Of a DNA stretch of 16,862 bases, positions 1 to 7,295 are shown piece by piece (within the stretch, counting starts at the first letter, position 1; each line of letters starts with the position of its first letter). This stretch comes from CALBMX01 sp047629095. Lineage in GTDB: Bacteria > Planctomycetota > UBA1135 > GCA-002686595. Where the stretch lies: assembly GCA_047629095.1 (NCBI GenBank), contig JBLHWM010000033.1:1-16862 (forward strand), read 5' to 3'. Position numbers and translations under genes: made by a program. The notes under the pieces are model-generated. The model searched no databases. It was given only the letters and a program-made list of their open reading frames with translations, and was not told where the DNA came from.

Positions 1-872
1 GCTCCCCCCAGCAACCCAGTGCCGGGACCCGCTGCTCCAGGAGTGGCTTGGCCTCCGCCTTTCGAACCCGGCCCCGCGACCTCGCCGGACTTACGGCCGG
101 TTCTCTTCTCTCGTTCGAACTGGCTCTCGAGTTCCCTAACTCGGTCTTGGCCACTGGCGAGCTGCGCGGTCAAATCCGCTTCACGCTGAGACTTGGAAGC
201 GAGTCGGTCCACTGGCCTTGGGGTAATCGTGCCCCGAACGGAGTCGAAGAGGAACTCTCCCCGAAGGTCGGGGCCGCCTGGAGCAGCCGGGTCAACGGCT
301 CCATTGTGAAAGCGAAGGGTTAGCTCGGAGGCATTGCCATTGGGATCTTGGCTCGGGAACATGCCTTCTTTGTAGACGAATGTGCCGCCATCCTGCCTTA
401 CGTTCACGACGGGTCGGAAGTCATTCACATCCGGCTCATCCACCACCGACTTGCGACTGCTCTCGGCTACATCACCTCGGCGACCAAATTCACCAGTCGC
501 GGAATTCTCGAGCATGCGCTCGTCCAGCGCGCGGAAGGCGACGAAGGCTAGCATCGTCGCCGCGGCGACCTGCAGACCCGGGTGACGGTACCAGGCGAGC
601 GTCGGGCCCGGCGCCGAGCCGGGCATGCCGCCCGTCTTCTCCGCGGCTGCCACGAGCCCAGCGCGGGCTCCGGGGGACAGGGCCACCGGCGCCACTGGGG
701 CGAACTCTTTCACGAGCTCCATGCTCGCTTCGATGCGGGATTGTTCGGCTTGCAGCTCGGGGCTGGCGGCCAGCTCTTGGGCGAAGGCGGCGCGGTCTGC
801 GCCTTCCAGTTCGCCGAAGAGGAACGCACAGAGGCGCTCGTGTTGTTCGTTGTTGATCTTGTCGTTTTGCAT
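1..872 (-). CDS. Membrane-anchored protein with anti-sigma-like N-terminus, partial (C-terminus outside window)
   Basis: The frame starts at ATG 872 and stays open for 290 codons to the left edge, so the C-terminus is missing. A good Shine-Dalgarno (AAGGA, 881-885) lies 8 nt upstream. The first 60 residues (MQNDKINNEQHERLCAFLFG, then ELEGADRAAFAQELAASPEL) have the helical 'GELEGAERAAFEAEL' style of zinc-less anti-sigma or VWA/YfbK-type proteins. One hydrophobic segment at about 98-115 would be a membrane anchor. A charged region follows, with a short coiled coil near 240-265, then a Gly/Pro/Ala-rich linker. The gene begins 31 bp after the ECF sigma factor stop, so the two are almost certainly co-transcribed. 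I infer that the N-terminal region binds or restrains that sigma factor. Planctomycete relatives often continue into a von Willebrand A domain, but this cannot be seen here. Reading frame is secure; function is moderate. Confidence 0.75.
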   Translation of the reverse strand, partial: MQNDKINNEQHERLCAFLFGELEGADRAAFAQELAASPELQAEQSRIEASMELVKEFAPVAPVALSPGARAGLVAAAEKTGGMPGSAPGPTLAWYRHPGLQVAAATMLAFVAFRALDERMLENSATGEFGRRGDVAESSRKSVVDEPDVNDFRPVVNVRQDGGTFVYKEGMFPSQDPNGNASELTLRFHNGAVDPAAPGGPDLRGEFLFDSVRGTITPRPVDRLASKSQREADLTAQLASGQDRVRELESQFEREKRTGRKSGEVAGPGSKGGGQATPGAAGPGTGLLGG

Positions 873-903
873 GACTTCGTTCCTTATGTGTTGTGCTTGT
901 TGC

Positions 904-1533
904 TTAGAGGTTCTGCAGCAGGGCTAGCAGGGTGGGGCGAGCGCTGCCGCCCTTGGCGCGCGAGGTGCGCATGCCGAGTAGTGGCTCGAGGTCCTCGCTT
1001 AACGCGCGCAGGCCGGTCGATATCAACCAGCCCACGGTCCCAGCCTTCTTGCCGGTCATCTCCGCAATCTCGCGGTAGCTGCGGTCGGCGAGCAGCCGCA
1101 AGAAGAGCACTTCCCGTTGGTCTTCGGGTAGGCGCTTCAGACTGCGCTCGACGGCCTTGCGGGTGTCCGCTGCGTCGACGCTGTTTTGGCCACCGGGAGT
1201 TGCCTCCGTGGATGCGACTGCCTTCTCGCGGCGATTGCGCCGTGACTCACTTCTCAATACGTCCATACAAGCGTTCCTCGTAACTCGGTGAAGCCATGCT
1301 GCGAGTGCCGCGCGGCATGCATCAGGATCGAGTCCATCAGGCAGCGTTGGCGGCTTCTGCATTAGCTTCAGGAAGACCTCTTGAACCGTGTCCTCGACTT
1401 CGGCGCGGCCGCCGAGCAGAAAGGCCGCGAGTTTCAGGCACGAGGCCTGGTGTCGATCGACGAGCTGCCCGAAGGCGGCTGCGTCTCCGCCTCGAAAGGC
1501 GGCAAGGAGTTGTTGGTCGTTGGTCTCTTCCAT
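904..1533 (-). CDS. ECF-family RNA polymerase sigma factor
   Basis: A 209-residue sigma-70 family protein of extracytoplasmic-function type, the usual size for ECF factors. Region 2 spans about residues 15-102: a helix around GDAAAFGQLVDRHQ, the core-binding signature EDTVQEVFLKL at 47-57, and LHRVTRNACMDVLR at 81-94. Region 4 spans about 128-183, with LPEDQREVLFLRLLADRSYR leading into the helix-turn-helix. No regions 1 or 3 are present. The 26-residue basic tail after region 4 is short. Start ATG 1533 is chosen because the protein then begins MEETNDQQLLAAFRGGD, a normal ECF start; the Shine-Dalgarno there is weak. The membrane protein that follows 31 bp downstream is the likely regulator. 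An AGAACT box (1573-1578, minus strand) with CGTT 13 nt further on could be an autoregulated promoter. Confidence 0.93.
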   Translation of the reverse strand: MEETNDQQLLAAFRGGDAAAFGQLVDRHQASCLKLAAFLLGGRAEVEDTVQEVFLKLMQKPPTLPDGLDPDACRAALAAWLHRVTRNACMDVLRSESRRNRREKAVASTEATPGGQNSVDAADTRKAVERSLKRLPEDQREVLFLRLLADRSYREIAEMTGKKAGTVGWLISTGLRALSEDLEPLLGMRTSRAKGGSARPTLLALLQNL

Positions 1534-1572
1534 GTTTATGCTCGGTCAGCTAAGGAACGGTGCTGGCCTTGC

Positions 1573-1587
1573 AGTTCTTGGGGAACT
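1573..1587. promoter_or_regulatory. Dyad with back-to-back ECF -35-like boxes between sigma factor and ureohydrolase
   Basis: The sequence AGTTCTTGGGGAACT reads GAACT outward on both strands (AGTTC, 5-nt spacer, GAACT). On the minus strand AGAACT is followed after 13 nt by CGTT (1556-1559), close to the general ECF pattern GGAAC-N15-CGTC/CGTT, and lies about 40 nt ahead of the sigma gene. On the plus strand GGAACT (1582-1587) lies about 50 nt ahead of the ureohydrolase, but its -10 candidate (TAAGTC, 1604-1609) fits the spacing poorly. It could instead be an operator, or chance. Confidence 0.3.
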
Positions 1588-1638
1588 ACCCCATCCTGCC
1601 TTGTAAGTCTTTTCCGCGCAAGCACTTGCATCTACACC

Positions 1639-2733
1639 ATGAAGGACGTGACGAACGTGAAGAACGCATCCCAGCACAAAATCGACGCGGACGCCGCCGC
1701 CGATCCCGATGGCGGCATCTTCGGCTTGCCCCACACCCAGGCCGAAGCCGAGCTGCACGTACTGCCCATACCCTTCGACGCCACCTGTAGCTACCGCCGC
1801 GGCGCCTCCCGGGGCCCGGCCGCGATCCTAGCCGCGAGCTACCAGGTCGAGCTCTTCGACCCCGTGGCCGGCGAGCCCTGGCGCAGGGGCATCCACATGC
1901 TGGCCGAGGACCCGCGCTTCCACGCTTGGAATGACGAGGCGGGCCAGCTCGCCCGCGGCGTAATCGACGTGGCCGGACGCATCGACGGCGACGCCAAGCT
2001 CATCGAAGACCTCGCCCGCACCAACGCCATCTGCCGCGAGGTCGACGCCGCCGTGGAGCTGGCCGTCGGCGCAAGCCTCGACGCTGGCAAACGCGTGCTC
2101 ACCCTAGGCGGCGACCACTCCACGGCCCTCGGCGCCATCTGTGCCCACGCCAAGCGCCATCCGGGCATGGGGCTGCTGCACATCGACGCCCACGGGGACC
2201 TGCGCGATGCCTACGAGGGTTTCGAGCGCTCCCACGCGTCCGTGATCCACAACGTGCTCGACCCCGCGATCGGCGTGGGCCTGCAGAGAGGCGAGAAACA
2301 GGCCGGCACCCACCAACTCAGCGCCGTTGTCCAAGTCGGCCTGCGGGACCTGTGCCCCGCCGAGATGGCTCGCATCTCCGCCGAGAACCGCCTACGCGCC
2401 GTCTTCGATCACGAGTGGGCCGGTATCCGCGCCCGCGGTGGCAATCTCGAAGAGCGCATCGCCCAGGCCATCGAAGGACTCCCAAACGAAGTCTACCTAA
2501 CCCTCGACATCGACGGCCTCGAGCCCAACCTCTGCCCCCGCACCGGCACCCCCGTGCCCGGCGGCCTCTCCTGGCACGAGGCCTGGATGTGGATCAGCGC
2601 GATCCCGAACTCCGGCCGCCAGCTGATCGGCGCGGACCTAGTCGAGGTCTCCCCAGGCAACGCGACCGGCGACACCTGGGACGCCATGGTCGGCGCACGC
2701 CTGGCCTTGCGCATTTTGGGCGCGATGGCCTAG
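1639..2733 (+). CDS. Ureohydrolase (agmatinase/arginase family)
   Basis: A 364-residue manganese-dependent ureohydrolase, which cleaves a guanidino group to urea (agmatine to putrescine, or arginine to ornithine). The binuclear Mn ligands are all visible: GGDH (His160), HIDAHGD (Asp183, His185, Asp187) and TLDIDG (Asp290, Asp292), with the supporting motif EVSPG at 336-340. The third acidic position of the last motif is Glu (DIDGLEP) rather than the usual Asp; it is not a metal ligand. The stretch CPRTGTPVPGGLSWHE is typical of the 'agmatinase family' subgroup, so agmatinase is preferred over arginase, but substrate is not certain. Start ATG 1639 (MKDVTNVKNAS) is preferred: the frame is open further upstream to a TTG at 1381, but that stretch is antisense to the sigma gene. 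It is divergent from the sigma gene (105 bp) and convergent with the exchanger (19 bp). Confidence 0.9.
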   Translation: MKDVTNVKNASQHKIDADAAADPDGGIFGLPHTQAEAELHVLPIPFDATCSYRRGASRGPAAILAASYQVELFDPVAGEPWRRGIHMLAEDPRFHAWNDEAGQLARGVIDVAGRIDGDAKLIEDLARTNAICREVDAAVELAVGASLDAGKRVLTLGGDHSTALGAICAHAKRHPGMGLLHIDAHGDLRDAYEGFERSHASVIHNVLDPAIGVGLQRGEKQAGTHQLSAVVQVGLRDLCPAEMARISAENRLRAVFDHEWAGIRARGGNLEERIAQAIEGLPNEVYLTLDIDGLEPNLCPRTGTPVPGGLSWHEAWMWISAIPNSGRQLIGADLVEVSPGNATGDTWDAMVGARLALRILGAMA

Positions 2734-2752
2734 ACGGCGATCAAAACGTAGC

Positions 2753-3796
2753 CTAAGCCACGTACAACCAGACTGAGTAGGCGACGTAGGTGCCCAGCAA
2801 GATCGCGCCCTTGGCGCGGCCGAAGCGCGCTCCTCCCAAGAAGGGAAGGGCGACTAAGAAGAGGCTGAAGGCGAGGGCGAGGGGGAAGTCAAAAGCCAAG
2901 GTGCTCTCGAAAGCGGCTTCGAGTTCGGCCGAAGCAGCACCGGCGCCTTCCCTGCCGCTGGCGAGCTCCAGCGCCGGGTCCAGGGGGTGCACGACGGCTA
3001 CGATGCCCATGACGGCGAGCACGTTGAAGACGTTGCTGCCCACCACGTTGCCGAGGCTGATGTCCTTTTCGCCCTTGAAGGCGCCGCCGAGGCCGGCTGC
3101 GAGCTCGGGCAGGCTGGTGCCGAGGGCGACCACGGTGAGTGCTACGATGCGGTCGGGCACGCCCAGGCGATCGGCTCCCGCGGTGGCGGCTTGCACCACG
3201 AACCAGGCGCCTCCGGCAATAGCGATCATGCCGACGAAGGTCTCGATACCGGGGTGCTTGTACCAATGCTCGGCGCGCTTGCCGATGTTCTCGAGCACGT
3301 CCCCCATCTCAGACTGCGCGCCATCTAGGCCCAACTTGCGTTGGCGCGAGGCCTGGAAGAAGACGTCGCCGGTGTGGGCGGCGAAGGTCCCGAGCAGCAG
3401 CACGCCCTCGGCGCGGTCCAGTACGCCGTCGCTGCAGAAGCCCCACAGCAGGGCCAGGGCCAGCAGCATCCAGAAAGATTCGCGGCCGCCGAGGCGTCCC
3501 TCTAATACCGAGGGCAGAACCAGGGCACAGGAGCCGAGCACCAGGCCGATGTTCGCGATGTTGCTCCCGAGCACATTGCCCAGGCTAATGGACGCATTGC
3601 CCTGGACGGCAGCCAGGGTCGACACGACGACCTCGGGCAGGGAGGTGCCCCAGGCCACGACCGTCAGGCCGACCACAAGGGCGCTGACGCCCATGCGATT
3701 CGCCAGGGTCGTCGCTCCGCCAACGAGCCAATCCGCGCCCTTGCCCAAGAGGACAAAGCCGAGCACCAAGAACACCGCTATCAAAAACCACGACAT
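2753..3796 (-). CDS. CaCA-family Na+/Ca2+ (cation) exchanger, YrbG-like
   Basis: A 347-residue inner-membrane antiporter that would export Ca2+ in exchange for Na+ or H+. It has the two inverted alpha repeats that define the family. Alpha-1 contains GTSLPEVVVS (about 50-59) followed by SLGNVLGSNIANIGLVLG. Alpha-2 contains GTSLPELAAG (about 226-235) followed by SLGNVVGSNVFNVLAVMG. The Glu of each GTSLPE, which coordinates the cation, is present in both halves. About ten hydrophobic segments are separated by a cytosolic loop at 145-185. An Ala/Glu-rich loop at about 272-303 between the last helices is longer than in typical bacterial members. Start ATG 3796 gives the usual short N-terminus going straight into a membrane helix. 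Cation specificity cannot be read from sequence. It is divergent from the peptidase C26 gene, with a 70-bp shared promoter region. Confidence 0.93.
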   Translation of the reverse strand: MSWFLIAVFLVLGFVLLGKGADWLVGGATTLANRMGVSALVVGLTVVAWGTSLPEVVVSTLAAVQGNASISLGNVLGSNIANIGLVLGSCALVLPSVLEGRLGGRESFWMLLALALLWGFCSDGVLDRAEGVLLLGTFAAHTGDVFFQASRQRKLGLDGAQSEMGDVLENIGKRAEHWYKHPGIETFVGMIAIAGGAWFVVQAATAGADRLGVPDRIVALTVVALGTSLPELAAGLGGAFKGEKDISLGNVVGSNVFNVLAVMGIVAVVHPLDPALELASGREGAGAASAELEAAFESTLAFDFPLALAFSLFLVALPFLGGARFGRAKGAILLGTYVAYSVWLYVA

Positions 3797-3866
3797 GGCG
3801 GGATCCTACGCGGGAATGAGCCTCGGCACACAAGCCTGTCCCCGGGAACCGGTAGAATCTGCACCT

Positions 3867-4670
3867 ATGAACCAGATTGGACCGCGCACCGAGCACCCGT
3901 TGATCGGAATCAACGGCTTCTACACCCACACGGATTCCGTGCCACGGGTCGAGATTCGCCTGACCTACGCCGACGCGATCCAGCGGGCCCATGGAGTTCC
4001 CGTTGTGATCCCGCCTGTGGGTGCCGAGCGCGAGATGCGGCGCTTTTTGAGCTGCATCGACGGTCTGGTTCTCTCCGGGGGCGACGACTTTGATACCGAG
4101 CGTCTGGGCCTGGGCGCCACCCACGAGAAGGCCCTGGTGACGCCGGGCTCGAAGCAGGACTTCGACATGCGGCTGGCTGAGCTGGCCATCGAGCTGGGCA
4201 TCCCCGTACTGGGCATTTGCTACGGCATGCAGGCCTTGGCGATGTGCTCTCCGGGCAGGACTCCGGCGGGGCTGGTTGCCCCGAGTCAGGGTGCGTCGCT
4301 CTTCCAGCACCTGCCCGAGGACCGGCCCGGCTGCCAAGAGCACGGCGGGCGGCGCCTACATCCGGTGCGAATTGCGCCGGACTCGAAACTGCGCCGACTG
4401 GTCGGGGTAGACAAGCTAGATGTGGTTTCCAGCCACCACCAAGCCATTGAGACACCGGGCCCCCTGTGGAATGTGTCGGGGCGCGATGACGAAGGCCTAA
4501 TCGAAGCCATCGAGCTCCAAAGCGAAACCCGTCATCCGTTCTGTATCGGTGTACAGTGGCATCCGGAAGCTAGCCCCGAAGGCACACCCCACGACCGCAT
4601 CTTTAGCGGTCTCGTGGGAGCCGCCGGCATGCTGGCTTCACGCCGCGAGTTCCCAAGCCAAGTACGATGA
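3867..4670 (+). CDS. Peptidase C26 / class-I glutamine amidotransferase-like gamma-glutamyl hydrolase
   Basis: A 267-residue protein of the gamma-glutamyl-GABA hydrolase (PuuD-like) branch of class-I glutamine amidotransferases. The catalytic triad is visible: Cys118 in GICYGMQ, and His232 and Glu234 in GVQWHPEA. The oxyanion-side motif is LVLSGGDDFD (68-77). VSSHHQAI (187-194) is also characteristic. Relative to family members, the usual short 'NVALGGSLYQ' segment after the nucleophile is replaced by a longer stretch (about 126-146). The start is ATG 3867; the long upstream extension of this frame is antisense to the exchanger and is not coding. The stop overlaps the next start (ATGA at 4667-4670), implying translational coupling. 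A role in putrescine breakdown is possible given the nearby ureohydrolase, but no other puu genes are present. Enzyme class is sure; substrate is not. Confidence 0.88.
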   Translation: MNQIGPRTEHPLIGINGFYTHTDSVPRVEIRLTYADAIQRAHGVPVVIPPVGAEREMRRFLSCIDGLVLSGGDDFDTERLGLGATHEKALVTPGSKQDFDMRLAELAIELGIPVLGICYGMQALAMCSPGRTPAGLVAPSQGASLFQHLPEDRPGCQEHGGRRLHPVRIAPDSKLRRLVGVDKLDVVSSHHQAIETPGPLWNVSGRDDEGLIEAIELQSETRHPFCIGVQWHPEASPEGTPHDRIFSGLVGAAGMLASRREFPSQVR

Positions 4671-6022
4671 AAAATACTGCTCCACGCATGTTCGGCGAAG
4701 CGCCACAGCCCGTGAACGAAAACCGCAAGCTCCTGATCATGTCGGGGGGGGTGGTTGTTCTGATCATCGCCTTGTTCACAATGAACTCGGGACTGGGACC
4801 CGGCGCAGGCTCGTCCAGTTCTGCGGACAAGGTCGAGCAGGTCACCGACAACATCTCGGTTCCAGAGCTCGACGTCGCCACCCTAGCTACTTTGGTCTCG
4901 GATAAGACCCAAGACGGGCGCGACATCCAAGAGGAAGAGGGTCGCGAGTACCTATTGAAGTACGTCGGCCGCCTAGCGCCCGCTCACTACCGCGCCCTTG
5001 GCGCTCCGAGCCTGAGCGCAGAGGTCTCCGCCGAAATTGCAGCAGATCCGACCGACTGGCGTGGCAAAGCCGTGCACATGCGCGGGCAGATCCTGGACAT
5101 GCGGGCCAAGGCCCGGCCCAACGGCGAGAGCTACTTCGACGGCACCTTGACCTTAGACGACGGGAGTCCTGCCCACTTCGTTGTGGAGAGGCTTTGGAGG
5201 CCTGACCTGATCAAGGGCGACTCCGTTTGGATCGATGGCGTGGTGATGAAGGTCTTCCGCGGCCAGGCCGGGGATGAGCTCTTGGAGGCGCCCCTTGTTG
5301 TCGGTCGCGACGCGGCGCGCTCGTATCCCGCACTGTTCACCGAGAACGTCGGGCCCTTCACTGAGTCCGAGCTCGTGAATGTTGTCAACGACGGAGTCGT
5401 GAACGGAGTCGGCACGCTGCCCTTCCTTGAGAAGTGGAAGCTGATGGGGCGCGCGGCCTACTCCGCAGACGAAATCGACTGGGACTCGGTCCCTGTGCTG
5501 AATCGCGAGCTCTTGACGGAGTACGTCAACAATGGAGATGTCTACCGCGGCACGCCGGTGCGGCTGGCAGCGGAGGGCGTAGCCCTGTTGAACAAATCCA
5601 CGAATTCGGCGGGCGAGAATCCCGCGCGTATTGAGCGCTTCACCGATGGTTGGATCACGGAAAATTCGTGGCAGACCTTGGTGGGCGGCATTCGATTTAT
5701 GGGCCCCTTTGAGGCGCCCTACGAGCAGACTGACCAGACCGTGGTTGTAGGCAACGGCTTCTTCTTTAAGAACCACGCCTTCGAGTCATCGAAGCTCGGC
5801 CTACGCGTCGGGCCCGTTCTCGTGATGGCGAACATGGACGTGCTGCCGCGTCCGGAAGAGAAGATCGTCGGCTACCTGATGTACGGCGTCTTCGCCGGCA
5901 GCATCGGGCTGGGCGTCTTCATCTTTATGCTGCTGCGCCGGGATGCGAAGTCCTCGTCGGAATTCCAGAAGCGCCTCTCGGCCCGCAAGCGCCGCCGCCC
6001 CGAGACGGAAGTCGCGGGCTAA
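4667..6022 (+). CDS. Two-TM membrane protein of unknown function
   Basis: A 451-residue protein that I do not recognise. It has an N-terminal membrane helix at about 21-39 (KLLIMSGGVVVLIIALF), a large soluble domain, a second helix at about 402-423, and a strongly basic tail (QKRLSARKRRR). This predicts a periplasmic body held by two anchors with a short cytoplasmic tail. Within the body, residues about 130-220 alternate in a beta pattern (WRGKAVHMRGQILDMRAKA ... GDSVWIDGVVMKVF ... APLVVGRD) that resembles an OB-like barrel; a second stretch near 300-375 (GTPVRLAAEGVALL) is similar in style. These folds are inferred by eye only. The start overlaps the C26 stop by 4 bp and aroB follows, so it sits in the middle of a three-gene unit. 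The reading frame is convincing because it is long, coupled and codon-typical. Confidence 0.8.
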   Translation: MKNTAPRMFGEAPQPVNENRKLLIMSGGVVVLIIALFTMNSGLGPGAGSSSSADKVEQVTDNISVPELDVATLATLVSDKTQDGRDIQEEEGREYLLKYVGRLAPAHYRALGAPSLSAEVSAEIAADPTDWRGKAVHMRGQILDMRAKARPNGESYFDGTLTLDDGSPAHFVVERLWRPDLIKGDSVWIDGVVMKVFRGQAGDELLEAPLVVGRDAARSYPALFTENVGPFTESELVNVVNDGVVNGVGTLPFLEKWKLMGRAAYSADEIDWDSVPVLNRELLTEYVNNGDVYRGTPVRLAAEGVALLNKSTNSAGENPARIERFTDGWITENSWQTLVGGIRFMGPFEAPYEQTDQTVVVGNGFFFKNHAFESSKLGLRVGPVLVMANMDVLPRPEEKIVGYLMYGVFAGSIGLGVFIFMLLRRDAKSSSEFQKRLSARKRRRPETEVAG

Positions 6023-6033
6023 GCGCGCTCGAT

Positions 6034-6064
6034 CACGTCCGGATGCCATCTGCGTCCGGACGTG
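6034..6064. promoter_or_regulatory. Perfect 10-bp inverted repeat in the aroB leader
   Basis: Arms CACGTCCGGA (6034-6043) and TCCGGACGTG (6055-6064) are exact reverse complements around an 11-nt loop. They lie between the membrane-protein stop (6022) and the preferred aroB ATG (6083). No T-run follows, so it is not a standard intrinsic terminator. It could be a transcript hairpin affecting aroB translation or mRNA processing, or a protein-binding dyad. Confidence 0.55.
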
Positions 6065-6082
6065 GATGCGCGCTCCATTACC

Positions 6083-7234
6083 ATGGTTACTATCCCCCTC
6101 AACGTGGCAAGCACGACGCGCACCTGCCACGTCCTCGTTGGCCCTGGCGCGCTTGAGCAGTATCTATCCCATGAGCCTTGGGACCAGGGCCCGGCTTCCA
6201 ATCGAGAAAACGGCGCTGACTCTACAGCGGGACGAGTCACCGGGGGTGCACCCACGTTTCTCGCCGCCGACGAATTCGTACTGGATCTCCACGAGCGCGC
6301 ACTTGGCCCTGTCGCGCAGTTGCCGCGGCACAAGTTGATCCGGGGCGAGGCGATGAAGTCCTTCGCCCACCTGGAAGCTCTACTCGGTTCGTTTGCAGGC
6401 GCGCGCTTGGACCGCGGTGCGACTCTGTTCGCCTTCGGCGGCGGCGCCCTTTGCGACCTGTCGGGACTAGCCGCTTCTCTGTACATGCGCGGCATCGATT
6501 GGATCGCGGCCCCGACCACGTTGCTCGCCCAAGTCGACGCGTCCGTGGGCGGCAAGACCGCGATCAACCTTGGCGCCGGCAAGAACCTCGTGGGCAGCTT
6601 TCATCAACCCAAGCTTGTCATCGCCGACACGAACTTCCTCGGAACCTTAGACGACAGCGAGCTTCGCTCAGGTCTTGGTGAAGTGCTCAAGACGGCACTG
6701 CTTGGAGCTACGATGCCAGGCGAGGCGGGCACTAGCCTTTTCGAGCTGCTCGAAGGCGCCGACCCCGCGGCCATCACGGCCCGGGACCCGCAACTCTTCG
6801 CCGCAATCGTCGAGTCTTGCGTGCGCTTCAAGGCCCGCATCGTCGAAGCCGACGAGCGCGAATCCGGAACGCGCAAGCAGCTCAACCTCGGCCACACCTT
6901 CGCCCACGCCATCGAACACGTAGCCGGCTACGGGACCATCCCCCACGGCGTCGCCGTGGCCGCCGGACTTGGCGATGCCTTGGCCCTGTCCCGCGATCTG
7001 GGCCTGTTGCAAGACAAGCACCTACCAGCCCGCCACGCCGCCCTCGCGATCAGGCTTGGCCTCCCCCAGCACACCGCCGACCTGCGCGAGCAGACCGGCC
7101 TGGCCCTCCCAACCGGCGCCCTCGCCGAAGCGATGACCCTGGACAAGAAGTCCCAAGGCGGCCAGCTCCGCTTCGTCCTGCCCCGCGCCCTCGGCGATGC
7201 GGCCATCGACGTGGAAGTTCCGACCCCAAGGTAG
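6083..7234 (+). CDS. aroB: 3-dehydroquinate synthase
   Basis: Second step of the shikimate pathway: converts DAHP to 3-dehydroquinate using NAD+ and a divalent metal, in the cytosol. Diagnostic motifs, numbered from the preferred ATG, are a glycine-rich GGGALCDLSG (about 119-128), PTTLLAQVDASVGGKTAINL (144-163), KNLVGSFHQP (167-176), GEVLKTAL (199-206), LGHTFAHAIE (269-278) and PHGVAVAAGL (287-296). The metal ligands Glu200, His271 and His288 are in place. The NAD motif reads GGGALCDLSG instead of the common GGGVVGDLAG. About 25 residues (about 31-56, rich in Gly, Asn, Ser) are inserted near the N-terminus between GALEQYL and LAADEFVL, more than in typical AroB. The ATG at 6083 is preferred: the in-frame GTG at 6062 adds seven residues and lies inside the inverted repeat, and neither has a clear Shine-Dalgarno. 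It is the last gene of the C26 / membrane protein / aroB unit. Confidence 0.93.
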   Translation: MVTIPLNVASTTRTCHVLVGPGALEQYLSHEPWDQGPASNRENGADSTAGRVTGGAPTFLAADEFVLDLHERALGPVAQLPRHKLIRGEAMKSFAHLEALLGSFAGARLDRGATLFAFGGGALCDLSGLAASLYMRGIDWIAAPTTLLAQVDASVGGKTAINLGAGKNLVGSFHQPKLVIADTNFLGTLDDSELRSGLGEVLKTALLGATMPGEAGTSLFELLEGADPAAITARDPQLFAAIVESCVRFKARIVEADERESGTRKQLNLGHTFAHAIEHVAGYGTIPHGVAVAAGLGDALALSRDLGLLQDKHLPARHAALAIRLGLPQHTADLREQTGLALPTGALAEAMTLDKKSQGGQLRFVLPRALGDAAIDVEVPTPR

Positions 7235-7295
7235 AGTCCGAACCCGAGCTCTACGGGCCACTCTCGTTTGAACAATGCTTGGGGGCGGGGGTTGA

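Noticed and set aside
1381..1638. Upstream extension of the ureohydrolase to TTG 1381
   Set aside because: It lies antisense to the sigma factor coding region, and the ureohydrolase family does not need it.
2728..2759. Possible bidirectional terminator between the ureohydrolase and the exchanger
   Set aside because: Only 3+3 bp of broken pairing (GGC.TAG / CTA.GCC) with a long loop; not convincing.
2790..3866. Long plus-strand open frame continuous with the C26 gene, opposite the exchanger
   Set aside because: It is antisense to a clearly recognised exchanger, has Pro/Ser/Arg-rich translation with no domain, and arises from high-GC stop-codon scarcity. The C26 homology starts only at ATG 3867.
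1639..4670. A putrescine/GABA pathway cluster (ureohydrolase plus C26 hydrolase)
   Set aside because: The genes are not in one operon, an exchanger lies between them, and no other polyamine genes are visible. The link remains a guess.
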